Of a DNA stretch of 64,000 nt, positions 55,105 through 63,559 are shown piece by piece (the first letter of the stretch is position 1; each line of letters begins with the position of its first letter). A program made the translations under genes and the position numbers. This DNA comes from Jeongeupia naejangsanensis. Lineage in GTDB: Bacteria; Pseudomonadota; Gammaproteobacteria; Burkholderiales; Chitinibacteraceae. Location: the NCBI RefSeq assembly GCF_016865585.1, contig NZ_JAESND010000001.1, positions 868,001 to 932,000 of the forward strand. Reading direction: 5' to 3'. Under the pieces are notes generated by a model. That model saw nothing but the letters and a program-made list of their open reading frames with translations, had not been told where the DNA came from and ran no database searches.

Positions 55105-56097
55105 ATGGCCATGAAACCCAGCATCAAGGACGTCGCCGCTGCGTCGGGGCTGTCGCTGGCGACGGTGTCGCGGGCGCTGGCCGACAACGGCCTCGTCAAC
55201 GAGCAGACCCGGCAGAAAGTGCTGGCCGCCGCCGAGGCGCTCGGCTACCGGCCCAATCTGCAGGCACGACGGCTGCGCTCGAAGCAGTCGCAGACGATCG
55301 GGCTGATCGTTGCCGACATCCGCAACCCCTTCTTCACCGCGGTCAGCCGCGCGATCGAGGATGCTGCCTACCGCGAAGGCATCCGCGTACTGCTGTGCAA
55401 CAGCGACGAGGACCCGGCCAAGGAAGCGATGTATCTGCGGCTGATGCAGGAGGAACAGGTCGGCGGCGTGATCTTCTCGCCGACGCTGTCGGCCGCCGCC
55501 GCCATTGCAGGCACGACGTTCGACTTCCCGCTGATCACGATCGACCGCGCACTCGGCGATGCCGACTGCGTCGCGCTGAACAACCACGAGGCCCTCGACA
55601 AGCTGGTCGATCATCTCGTCGCCAACGGTTACCGCCGCATCGGCGGACTGTTCGGCAATACCAGCGCCACCGGCCAGGCGCGACACGATGCTTATGTATC
55701 GGCCATGCACCGCCACGGCCTGACGCCCGACGCGCACCGGCTGGTGCCGACGATGGACGCCGCACAGCAGCTGGTCGGCGACCGGCTCGATGCCGGCGAC
55801 GCGCCCGAAGCGCTGATCGCCAGCAACGGCCTGACCCTGCTTGGCGCGATGCGCGCCATCCGCCAGCGCGGGCTGCGCATTCCCGACGACATTGCGCTCG
55901 CCGGCATCGACAACGAGGCATGGACCGAACTGGTCGAACCGGCGCTGACCGTGATCGGCCAGCCGACGTACGACATCGGCGACACCGCGATGCGCATGCT
56001 GATGAACCGGATCCACGAACCCGCGCTGTCGCGCCGCGTCGTCGCCCTGTCGGGCGAACTGATCGTGCGCGATTCGACCCGCCCCCGAACTGCCTGA
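55105..56097 (+). CDS. LacI-family regulator, probable fructose repressor (FruR-like)
   Basis: A 330-residue LacI/GalR-type regulator. The helix-turn-helix is SIKDVAAASGLSLATVSRALADNG, with the hinge region ARRLRSKQSQTIGLIV. The C-terminal domain is a periplasmic-binding-like sugar sensor ending in a dimer surface. Two matching operators and the divergent fructose operon make it the likely fructose-1-phosphate- or fructose-responsive repressor. ATG 55105 is used; ATG 55111 (MKPSIKD) is equally plausible. The -10 element nearly abuts the start codon, so the message may be leaderless. pfp follows after 11 bp. Confidence 0.87.
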   Translation: MAMKPSIKDVAAASGLSLATVSRALADNGLVNEQTRQKVLAAAEALGYRPNLQARRLRSKQSQTIGLIVADIRNPFFTAVSRAIEDAAYREGIRVLLCNSDEDPAKEAMYLRLMQEEQVGGVIFSPTLSAAAAIAGTTFDFPLITIDRALGDADCVALNNHEALDKLVDHLVANGYRRIGGLFGNTSATGQARHDAYVSAMHRHGLTPDAHRLVPTMDAAQQLVGDRLDAGDAPEALIASNGLTLLGAMRAIRQRGLRIPDDIALAGIDNEAWTELVEPALTVIGQPTYDIGDTAMRMLMNRIHEPALSRRVVALSGELIVRDSTRPRTA

Positions 56098-56108
56098 CGG
56101 AGATTGCC

Positions 56109-57368
56109 ATGCCCACTTCCACGCGCCCGCGCAACGCGCTGTACGCCCAGTCCGGCGGTGTCACCCCGGTCATCAACGCCTCGGCCTGGGGCGTGATCGA
56201 TACCGTGCGCCAGCATCCGGAGCGGATCGGCTCGCTGTTCCTCGCCCGCAACGGCATTCTCGGCGCACTGAACGAGGCGCTGATCGACGCGGCAACGCTC
56301 ACCGACGCGCAACTGGCGTCGCTGAAAACCACGCCGGCCGGTGCTTTCGGCTCCTGCCGCCACAAGCTGAAAAAGGATGCCGAGTTCGATCGGCTGGTCG
56401 CACTGTTCGAGGCGCACGACATCGGCTACTTTTTCTACAACGGTGGCGGCGACTCGGCCGACACCTGCCTCAAGGTCGCCGAACTGGCACGATCGCGCGG
56501 ACTGGACCTGACCGCCGTGCACGTGCCGAAAACCATCGACAACGACCTGCCGCTGACCGACTGCTCGCCGGGCTTCGGCTCGGTCGCCAAATACATCGCC
56601 ACCTCGGCGCGCGAGGCCGGGCTCGACATCGCGTCGATGGCGCCGACGTCGACCAAGGTCTTCATCATGGAAGTCATGGGCCGCCACGCCGGCTGGACCG
56701 CCGCCGCTGCCGGCCTGGCGGCCGCCAACGCCGACACGCCGCCGCACCTGATTCTGGTGCCCGAGATCGCCTTCGACGAGGCACGCTTCATCGCCGCGGT
56801 GTCGCAAACCGTCGAACGCGTCGGCTATTGCGTGGTCGTCGCGTCGGAAGGTATCCGCGACGGCGAAGGCCGCTTCCTCGCCGAGAGCGGTGCCACGGAT
56901 GCCTTCGGCCACGCCCAGCTCGGCGGCGTCGCGCCGGTGCTCGCCAATCTGGTCAAGGAGAAACTGGGCGCCAAGGTGCACTGGGCGGTCCCCGACTACC
57001 TGCAGCGCGCATCGCGCCACATCGCCTCCGCCACCGATCTGGAACAAGCGATCGCCGTCGGCCAGGCTGCCGTTGGCTTCGCACTCGAAGGCAAAAAGAG
57101 CGTAATGGCCGCCATCGTCCGCGATCAGGCCACGCCCTACCGCTGGCACGTTGACGCGGTGCCGCTGTCCGACGTTGCCAACAAGGAAAAAACACTGCCG
57201 CGCGATTATCTGGACGCCGAGGGCTACCGGCTGACCGAAGCCGGCCGTGAATACTTCGCGCCACTGATCCGTGGCGAGGCCTTCCCGCCGTTTGTCGAAG
57301 GCATGCCGGCACTACCCAACTGGCACTTCGACGACGTGGCCAAGCGGCTGGTGCCGTTCAAGGGGTGA
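56109..57368 (+). CDS. pfp: Pyrophosphate-dependent 6-phosphofructokinase
   Basis: A 419-residue phosphofructokinase of the PPi-using type. The phosphate-donor loop reads FFYNGGGDSADT rather than the GGDGS of ATP enzymes. The active-site PKTIDNDLPLTDCSPGFGS with a Lys before TIDND is the PPi-type mark. MEVMGRHAGWTAAAAGLA and VPEIAFDE also fit. It interconverts fructose-6-phosphate and fructose-1,6-bisphosphate reversibly. It lies in the same transcript as the LacI-type regulator, so fructose status may control this step. Confidence 0.9.
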   Translation: MPTSTRPRNALYAQSGGVTPVINASAWGVIDTVRQHPERIGSLFLARNGILGALNEALIDAATLTDAQLASLKTTPAGAFGSCRHKLKKDAEFDRLVALFEAHDIGYFFYNGGGDSADTCLKVAELARSRGLDLTAVHVPKTIDNDLPLTDCSPGFGSVAKYIATSAREAGLDIASMAPTSTKVFIMEVMGRHAGWTAAAAGLAAANADTPPHLILVPEIAFDEARFIAAVSQTVERVGYCVVVASEGIRDGEGRFLAESGATDAFGHAQLGGVAPVLANLVKEKLGAKVHWAVPDYLQRASRHIASATDLEQAIAVGQAAVGFALEGKKSVMAAIVRDQATPYRWHVDAVPLSDVANKEKTLPRDYLDAEGYRLTEAGREYFAPLIRGEAFPPFVEGMPALPNWHFDDVAKRLVPFKG

Positions 57369-57498
57369 ACGCTCGCCGCGCGGGCATGACGGCATGCGTG
57401 CAATCCGGACACCGCCCAACGGCTGCCGTTGAACGGTCGGATGGCACGACAACATGCTACCCTGCGCGGCTACTTTTACCGTGCTCCGGAGTCACCTC

Positions 57499-57687
57499 AT
57501 GTTTACCTGTCTGAACCAAGCTTGCGAAGCGAAGTGGAAGCCCGAGGAAGTCGAAATCACGAACGAAGGCCAGGGCGAGCTGTTCCGCTGCCCCCTGTGC
57601 CGCGCCCGCAACTACGTGACGCGCAGCGTCAACGCCGACGGTTCGGTCATCTACAAGCAACTGCCGCCGCCGCCCAGGATCGGATAA
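57499..57687 (+). CDS. Small double-CxxC protein
   Basis: A 62-residue cytoplasmic protein starting MFTCLNQACEAKWKPEEVE, with Cys in TCLNQAC and RCPLCRARN. A single zinc-ribbon-like fold is likely. GGAG eight bases upstream supports ATG 57499. No family is recognised with confidence. It lies after pfp, across a 130-bp gap that contains the palindrome CAACGGC-T-GCCGTTG (57417-57431). Confidence 0.6.
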   Translation: MFTCLNQACEAKWKPEEVEITNEGQGELFRCPLCRARNYVTRSVNADGSVIYKQLPPPPRIG

Positions 57688-57708
57688 CGGCTGCGGCCGG
57701 TACGCCGC

Positions 57709-59841
57709 TCAGCGCAACTGCGCAGCAAGCACCTTTCTGGGCACGACCGGCACCAAAGCCACCGGCGGGCCGATCACCGGGGTGTTCAACGGTGCCGCCG
57801 CGCCGATCATGATCACGATCGAGTTGCTGCCGGGATTGAGATCGGGATTGGGGTTCTGCTTCCAGTTGTTCATCATCCACACATTGCCGGAGCGGTCGAT
57901 CTGGCCGCCGGTAATCCGCTCGAGCGAATTGCTGAGATAGCCGGTTGGCGGCGAGATCGGATCGCCGACCTTCATGCCCGGCGGGCATTTGCTGGTATCG
58001 GTGCCGCAGAAGCGGCTGATGCCGGTCAACGCGGTCGTCGGCGTGACACCGACGCCGTCCGGGCCAAAATTGAACACCCACACCGTATCGTTGCCGTCGA
58101 CCGAGATCCCCCAGGGCACGGTGATGCCGCCGCCGGTAAACGGCGAGCCCGGATACGGGTCGTGGCTGCCCCGCTGAAACAGCGTGATCGACGGGTTCTT
58201 GGCCGGGCCGACGTTCGACCTGTCGGGGCACGGCGCATCCAGCCAGTCCGAATTGGCGACCCAGACATTGCCCTTGCTGTCGGCCGCGTTGCCGATCGGG
58301 TGGCTCAGCAGCGGGCGCGCCGGGTCGCCGCCTGTGTTCCCCAGCGTTTTGATGATGCTGCCGTCCGGCGCAAGCACCACCACGGTATTGCCCTTGTTGG
58401 TCGTGACCCAGACGTTGCCGTCCAGATCGACAACGGTGCCGAAGGGCTTGAGGTTCGGCAGTGCGCCGGCGGCGAGCACGCCGAGCGGGATATTGACAGC
58501 CCGGGTCGGATCGCCATCGGGAATTTTGGTCACCGAATCGTTGCCGCAATTGGCCAGCCAGATGTTGCCGGCCTGATCCGACGACGTGCCTTGCGGCCAC
58601 GAAATCTTGCCCTGGGTAAAGCCGGTGGCCGGTGAAATCGCCGAACCGTCGGGCCGGAATGCCGACACGCTGTTGTGCGGTGCTTCCAAAGGCGTGCCGA
58701 TGCAGGGCGGGTCTTCGAAGCCGAAATTGCCGGTCCAGATATTGCCGCTGGGATCCAGCGTAATGCCGAAGCCGGCGCCGCTGAGGCCACCACCAAAATA
58801 GGGCGAACCGGGCACGATCTGCGCCGATGGCGAGAACCGGAGCAGACTCAGGCCCGCACAGGTCGGCTGACCACTGTACTGCGGCTCGTAGTTGTCGTTG
58901 GCCCAGGCATAGCCCTGCGCATCGAAGGCTATATTGCCGACACCGTTGAGGAGATTGCTCGGGTTCTGTTCGCTGTAGAAGCCACCGGTCACCTTCAGAA
59001 ACAGCAGCCAGTTGGTCGGGCGCGCCGCCAGCCCCGGATACGGCGCCGGCGCGGCCTGTGCGAGGCGGAAGATCGGGTCGGCCGCACTGTCCGGATAGCC
59101 GGGATACGCCGGGTACTTGACGATGTTGGACAGCGCCTGCAGCACGTTGACCGGTGGCACACCGCCAGGCGGGGTTGCGGCAGCGAACAGTTGGGCGCAA
59201 CGGTCTTGCGCCGCGACACAAGCGGCGACGACATTGGCCAGCGAATTGAAGGTCGCCAATGTCGAGGTCGCATCACCATTCGGGGACGACGAAAGCGCGG
59301 TGCCGACCGCGCCGGAAACCGGGTTCGCCAGATTGGTCGCCATCTGCGCAGCGTTGCGCATGCCGATGGCGTCGCCGGCGATGCCGGACGCGCTGATGAA
59401 CTGCGCAAACGCATTCCCGGTGGCGACCGTGGTGCGGTCGTTCACGATGACGGGTGCGCCGACCGCGCCGTTGTCGGTACCGATTGCGCTGGCCAGCATC
59501 GCCGCGCCTGAACTCGCCTCGACGAACAGGATGGGCTGCTGGTTCGCCTGCGCGTCGGACAAGGCGTAATCGATCGCAAAGCTGCCGTCACCGCTGGTCG
59601 TCGCCTCGCCCAGCAGCACCCACGCGGCCGGGTCGCCGGAAAAGCTCGCGTACAGCTCGACCTTGTAGTTGCCGACGCCAACCGACCGGCTCTGTACCTG
59701 CCCCGAGAGCCTCAGCGGGTTTTCTGACGGCGAATCGTCGCTGACGCATCCGGTCAACGCTAGCGCCAGACCGACCGACAACGCAATCGCCCGCCACAAT
59801 CCGCCGCGGTGCAGATGCAGAACCCGTAGTCGCTGTTTCAT
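57709..59841 (-). CDS. Beta-propeller (NHL/streptogramin-lyase-like) lipoprotein
   Basis: A 710-residue predicted lipoprotein. The signal region is long (MKQRLRVLHLHRGG... LALALTGC) with a lipobox Cys near 33. An N-terminal domain of unknown type (to about 300) is followed by repeated propeller blades of the form GNVWVTTNKGN, GNIWTGNFG, GNIWLANCGND, GNVWVANSD and GNVWMMNNW. Such proteins bind or cleave at the cell surface, but the lyase residues of streptogramin lyase are not identifiable. It is a large monocistronic gene. Confidence 0.75.
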   Translation of the reverse strand: MKQRLRVLHLHRGGLWRAIALSVGLALALTGCVSDDSPSENPLRLSGQVQSRSVGVGNYKVELYASFSGDPAAWVLLGEATTSGDGSFAIDYALSDAQANQQPILFVEASSGAAMLASAIGTDNGAVGAPVIVNDRTTVATGNAFAQFISASGIAGDAIGMRNAAQMATNLANPVSGAVGTALSSSPNGDATSTLATFNSLANVVAACVAAQDRCAQLFAAATPPGGVPPVNVLQALSNIVKYPAYPGYPDSAADPIFRLAQAAPAPYPGLAARPTNWLLFLKVTGGFYSEQNPSNLLNGVGNIAFDAQGYAWANDNYEPQYSGQPTCAGLSLLRFSPSAQIVPGSPYFGGGLSGAGFGITLDPSGNIWTGNFGFEDPPCIGTPLEAPHNSVSAFRPDGSAISPATGFTQGKISWPQGTSSDQAGNIWLANCGNDSVTKIPDGDPTRAVNIPLGVLAAGALPNLKPFGTVVDLDGNVWVTTNKGNTVVVLAPDGSIIKTLGNTGGDPARPLLSHPIGNAADSKGNVWVANSDWLDAPCPDRSNVGPAKNPSITLFQRGSHDPYPGSPFTGGGITVPWGISVDGNDTVWVFNFGPDGVGVTPTTALTGISRFCGTDTSKCPPGMKVGDPISPPTGYLSNSLERITGGQIDRSGNVWMMNNWKQNPNPDLNPGSNSIVIMIGAAAPLNTPVIGPPVALVPVVPRKVLAAQLR

Positions 59842-60088
59842 GCTCACCGCCCTGCTGGTCGACGCCGTTGGAGACAAGGGGAAAAACGCGAGGAAGCTTT
59901 TTCAAGCTAATGGAGCCACACGGGCTTATCCAGCCTTTTTCAACGCGTAACCGACGTGCTACCGGCGGAGATTCTCGACAAACTCGGGATGCTGGCCGCC
60001 ATTGCTCAGCCAGACTGACGCGGCCCCGTCTCGCTGAAGGACGTTGCGCCGCTGCGCTTCGAGCCGGGTTTGCGGCTGCGTGGAAGCA
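59842..60088. other. 247-bp gap between minus-strand genes
   Basis: No convincing gene. A short AGCTT/AAGCT inverted repeat (59895-59908) lies in the probable leader of the propeller gene; the rest shows nothing specific. Confidence 0.3.
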
Positions 60089-60442
60089 TCAAACCAGTAC
60101 GTGTCGCACTTCGGCGAAGAAGTCGTACACCTGCTGCTCGACGGCCGGATCGACCATCGTCTCCGGCCGCCGTCCGCGCGGACAGGCCAGTTTTGGCGTG
60201 GTGCCGAACAGCCGGCAGATGATCGGCCGTTCGGTGTAGACCTGACAGCCCTTGGGGCCGAGGTGCGGGCAACTCAGCTCGGCCAGCGCCGCATCGAGCT
60301 CGGCACGGGTCTTGCGCGGCAGGCGGGCCATTTCCTCGCTCGACGTCGTCACCGGCCCGCAGCAGTCGTGGCAGCCCGGCTCGCATTCGAAGGACGGGAT
60401 GCGTTCACGGAAAAAGCGGATGGTCTGGGCGTGCGGGGTCAT
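60089..60442 (-). CDS. YkgJ-family cysteine cluster protein
   Basis: A 117-residue second YkgJ-type protein, shorter than the one at 12242. The clusters are FECEPGCHDCCGPV, SCPHLGPKGCQVYTERPIICRLFG and ACPRGR, which match the family Cys spacing. ATG 60442 (MTPHAQTIRFFRE) is used. Cys clusters probably hold a metal centre. It is transcribed alone. Confidence 0.78.
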   Translation of the reverse strand: MTPHAQTIRFFRERIPSFECEPGCHDCCGPVTTSSEEMARLPRKTRAELDAALAELSCPHLGPKGCQVYTERPIICRLFGTTPKLACPRGRRPETMVDPAVEQQVYDFFAEVRHVLV

Positions 60443-60590
60443 TGGGTCACATCGGGCTGGGCTTGCCCGCAATCTACGCGCATTGCGGCTCGATGCCAGT
60501 GGCACATTGCCAATACTCCCCCGCCGGGTCGGATGCGGGATCGGATATCGCGGTCTTTTCACCGCTCGGCAAAACCTTGCCGGGCGCCCT

Positions 60591-61415
60591 TCAATTCCGT
60601 ATCCGGGTTTTCCGGAGTTCGCTGGGGGTCACCCCGAACAGGTCCTTGAACTTGCTGGTAAACCGGGATTGCGAATGGTAGCCGCACCGCTCCGCAATCC
60701 GCCCGATCGGCGCCAGCGTGGTTTGCAGCAAGTGCAGGCCATGGCCCAGTCTGGCGCGATTGACGATGTCGGTCAGGCTGACACCTTCGGCCTGCAGCTT
60801 GCGCCGCAATGTCGATTCGCTCATTGCCAGCGCGCTTGCCAGACGGTCGACGCTCCACTTCCCGGCAACATCTCCGTTGACCAGTGCGTGCACCCGGTGG
60901 GCAATACCCGGCGGCTCGACGAATGACGCAACGCCCTCATGACCCGACAGGTAAATCAGCTGAAGCAGCTCTTTTCGTCGCAGATGCCAGATTGCCGCGG
61001 GCGCGCACGCCGACCATTCGACGAATTGCTGCAATGCCTTGGCCAGAACGTCGTCCATTTTCCCGTGGACACTGGCGCCGGCCTGCTGCCTCAAGCCGTT
61101 GAACTGGTGAAAATCGCTGTAGTCGAGTTCGATCAGCACCGCGAAATAACCGTCGCCGCCCGGAATATTCCGCATGTCCACGCCGGAAGTGCTCGACAGG
61201 AAAAAGAAATGCCCGGCCGGACATGCCACTCCACCATCCGGCCCCAGCGTTTTGACCCCTGCAAGCACGAAGATCAACAACGGTTTTGCAATCGGCGCAT
61301 TGAGAATGCGTTGCTCCAGCACCGACGAATACACCGAGAACGGCAACGTGGCCGACGCATCGCATGCCTGCTGCGCCAACGCCATCAAGGCCTGCATTTT
61401 CATCTGTGGATCCAT
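60591..61415 (-). CDS. AraC-family transcriptional regulator
   Basis: A 274-residue AraC regulator. The N-terminal part (about 1-170) has a cupin-like ligand fold, with SVYSSVLEQRILNAPIAKPLLIFVLAG. The C-terminal double helix-turn-helix reads WSVDRLASALAMSESTLRRKLQAEG and IGRIAERCGYHSQSRFTSKFKDLFGVTPSELRK. The N-terminal pattern recalls the AraC_N group. Its target may be the YbhB-like gene upstream or genes outside. ATG 61415 is used; 61403 is an alternative. Confidence 0.82.
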   Translation of the reverse strand: MDPQMKMQALMALAQQACDASATLPFSVYSSVLEQRILNAPIAKPLLIFVLAGVKTLGPDGGVACPAGHFFFLSSTSGVDMRNIPGGDGYFAVLIELDYSDFHQFNGLRQQAGASVHGKMDDVLAKALQQFVEWSACAPAAIWHLRRKELLQLIYLSGHEGVASFVEPPGIAHRVHALVNGDVAGKWSVDRLASALAMSESTLRRKLQAEGVSLTDIVNRARLGHGLHLLQTTLAPIGRIAERCGYHSQSRFTSKFKDLFGVTPSELRKTRIRN

Positions 61416-61495
61416 TGTCGGACTGGACTCAAGCCGGGCGGCAAGCATACCAAGCAGGGCAACGGCCGACCACGCCGCTGCCGCCCGGATCAGGA

Positions 61496-62050
61496 TCAGT
61501 CCCGCCGATACAGGGCCTCGATCGTGCTCGAAGCCAGCGTATTGGCACGGACCATATACCCCGTCAGCGCCGCCGATGCGTCTTTCGGCAGTTCCAGCTT
61601 GCTGGACAGCGCGAATACGGTGAATTGATAACGGTGCGTGCCGTGGCCTTTGGGCGGGCAGGCGCCACCAAACCCGGCAACGCCATAATCATTCCTGATG
61701 CTGATGCTGCCCTCCGGACTCCGGCTTTTGCCCGGATCACCGGCACCGGCCGCCAGGCTGTTGACGTTCTTCGGGATATTCACAAGCTGCCAATGCCACC
61801 AGCCGCTGCCGGTCGGCGCATCGGGGTCATAGGCCAGCACGGCAAATGCCGCCGTTTCTTTCGGCGCCCCCGTCCAGGACAGCTGCGGCGACACGTTATC
61901 GCCACCGCATCCGAAGCCCTGAAATTCCTGCGCGCGTTTCATCATTTCACCCTGAACGATATCCATGCTGGTCAGCGTCAAGGTCTCTGCCAGGACCGGC
62001 ATTGAAATGCACAGGGGCAAGATCAAGTTCAAAAGCGTACGACACATCAT
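61496..62050 (-). CDS. YbhB/YbcL-type (PEBP-like) exported protein
   Basis: A 184-residue exported phosphatidylethanolamine-binding-like protein. A signal peptide (MMCRTLLNLILPLCISMPVLA) precedes the PEBP body. The ligand motif AYDPDAPTGSGWWHWQLVNIP (DPDAP) and the GGACPPKGHGTHRYQFTVFAL stretch (GxCPP, HRY) are both present. Bacterial members may bind small anions and act as kinase-inhibitor-like proteins. A TTG three codons upstream is an alternative start. It lies 80 bp from the AraC gene. Confidence 0.85.
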   Translation of the reverse strand: MMCRTLLNLILPLCISMPVLAETLTLTSMDIVQGEMMKRAQEFQGFGCGGDNVSPQLSWTGAPKETAAFAVLAYDPDAPTGSGWWHWQLVNIPKNVNSLAAGAGDPGKSRSPEGSISIRNDYGVAGFGGACPPKGHGTHRYQFTVFALSSKLELPKDASAALTGYMVRANTLASSTIEALYRRD

Positions 62051-62175
62051 GATTCGCAATTCCGGTTGGGTGAAAACCCGCCCATCTTATGAATTGCAGC
62101 ACGCGCCGTTTAGTCGGAAAACCGTCATTTTTTGTCCCTGAACACCGCTCGGACGCGGCATCGCCGCAAAGGCCG

Positions 62176-62823
62176 TCAGCGCACTTTGCGGAACGTCAGG
62201 TTGATCCGTGTTTCACCGAGCAGTGGATGGCTGCCTGGCTTGATCGGCAGCACGCCGTGGTAGCGCAGCCGCGAAGGCCCGCCCCAGACGACGACATCAC
62301 CATGGGCGATCGGAATCCGCACCTGTTTGTCGCTGCGCTCGAAGCCGCCGAACAGGAATACCGCCGGCAGCCCCAGTGACACGGAGACGATCGGGTGGTC
62401 GTAGTCGAGCTCGTCCTTGTCCTGATGCAGGCTGAGCCGGGCGCCGATGGCGTAGCGGTTGATCAGGCAAGCTTGGGGCGTGAAACCGTCGAACCCGGAT
62501 TCGCGCGCGGCGTCGAGCGCCAGTTCCGCGAACGCCGCCGGCATCGCCGGCCATGGCCGGCCGGTTTGCGGATCGGTCGCGTCGTAGCGGTAGCCGCGCC
62601 GATCGCTGACCCAGCCGAGCGAGCCGGTGTTGCTCATCGCCACCGACATCGTCTGCCCGCCCGGCGTGACCAGATGGCGGAACGGCGCGCCGGCGGTGAC
62701 CGCTTCAACGCCGGCCAGCAGCGCCGGCACCAAGGGCAGCGCGAAGCCGCGCAACACCACGGCACCGGGCGCGAGGTCTTCGCGCCAGTCGGGCAGCGAG
62801 TCGGCAAACAGGTCGGCAGTCAT
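62176..62823 (-). CDS. alkB: DNA oxidative demethylase AlkB
   Basis: A 215-residue Fe(II)/2-oxoglutarate dioxygenase that repairs 1-methyladenine and 3-methylcytosine. The match to E. coli AlkB runs the full length: HLVTPGGQTMSVAMSNTG, PWPAMPAAF, the iron-binding HxD in LSLHQDKDE, and HGDVVVWGGPSRLRYHGV with the distal His. The end RINLTFR holds the 2-oxoglutarate Arg. Start ATG 62823 (MTADLFADSLPDW) matches the E. coli start; a longer start at 62856 overlaps the upstream gene. It is the last gene of an ada-type operon. Confidence 0.95.
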   Translation of the reverse strand: MTADLFADSLPDWREDLAPGAVVLRGFALPLVPALLAGVEAVTAGAPFRHLVTPGGQTMSVAMSNTGSLGWVSDRRGYRYDATDPQTGRPWPAMPAAFAELALDAARESGFDGFTPQACLINRYAIGARLSLHQDKDELDYDHPIVSVSLGLPAVFLFGGFERSDKQVRIPIAHGDVVVWGGPSRLRYHGVLPIKPGSHPLLGETRINLTFRKVR

Positions 62824-62845
62824 CGCAGGTTGCTCGTCATGCGCT

Positions 62846-63559
62846 TCACTGGGCATCGTGGAAGATGATGCCGACAGTATGCCGCGTCCCGGCGCGCACC
62901 CGGCTGACGCCATGACGCATGGCGACGCGGTAAATACCGCGCGTGCCCTGCACCGGCCGCTGGTTGACGGCGAACACCACCGCGTCGCCCTGCCGCAGCG
63001 GCACGACCTCGGCGCGCGACTGCATCCGTGGCCGCTGTTCGGTCAGCACGAACTCGCCGCCGTCGAAATCCCGCCCCGGCTCGGACAGCAGGATCGCCAG
63101 CTGCAGTGGAAACACATGCTCGCCATACAGGTCCTGATGCAGGCAGTTATAGTCGCCGGCACCGTACTGCAGCAATAGCGGCGTCGGCCGCAGCTGGCCG
63201 GCTTGGTGGCAGCGGGCGATGAAGTCCGCATGGTCGGCCGGATAGCGCACGTCCAGCCCCATCGCCGCATTCCAGCGGTTGGCGATCGGCACCAGCAGCG
63301 GGTACAGCGCGGTGCGCAAGCGGGCGACGATGTCCGGCAGCGGATGGGCGAAGTATTTGTATTCGCCGCGGCCGAAACCGTGCCGTTCCATCACCACCCG
63401 GCTGCGAAAGCCCGCATCGCCGGCGTACAGGCCGGCGAGCGCCTCGCAATCGGCAGGGGACAGCAGGCCGGGCAGCAGCGCCCAGCCTTGCACATCCAGC
63501 GCGGTTTCGACACCGGTCCAGTCAAGCGCGGCCAGCGGCGCATGCAGTGGCGCGTTCAT
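62846..63559 (-). CDS. 2-oxoglutarate/Fe(II) oxygenase of the ada operon
   Basis: A 237-residue 2OG-Fe(II) oxygenase distinct from AlkB. The iron motif HxD is in NCLHQDLYGEHVFPLQ, followed by SEPGRDFDGGEFVL. The distal His and 2OG-binding Arg lie in the C-terminal MRHGVSRVRAGTRHTVGIIFHDA. It starts with a four-base overlap of the ada gene end (ATGA) and ends close to alkB. Related genes are known in proteobacterial ada operons, but their substrate is unresolved. Confidence 0.85.
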   Translation of the reverse strand: MNAPLHAPLAALDWTGVETALDVQGWALLPGLLSPADCEALAGLYAGDAGFRSRVVMERHGFGRGEYKYFAHPLPDIVARLRTALYPLLVPIANRWNAAMGLDVRYPADHADFIARCHQAGQLRPTPLLLQYGAGDYNCLHQDLYGEHVFPLQLAILLSEPGRDFDGGEFVLTEQRPRMQSRAEVVPLRQGDAVVFAVNQRPVQGTRGIYRVAMRHGVSRVRAGTRHTVGIIFHDAQ

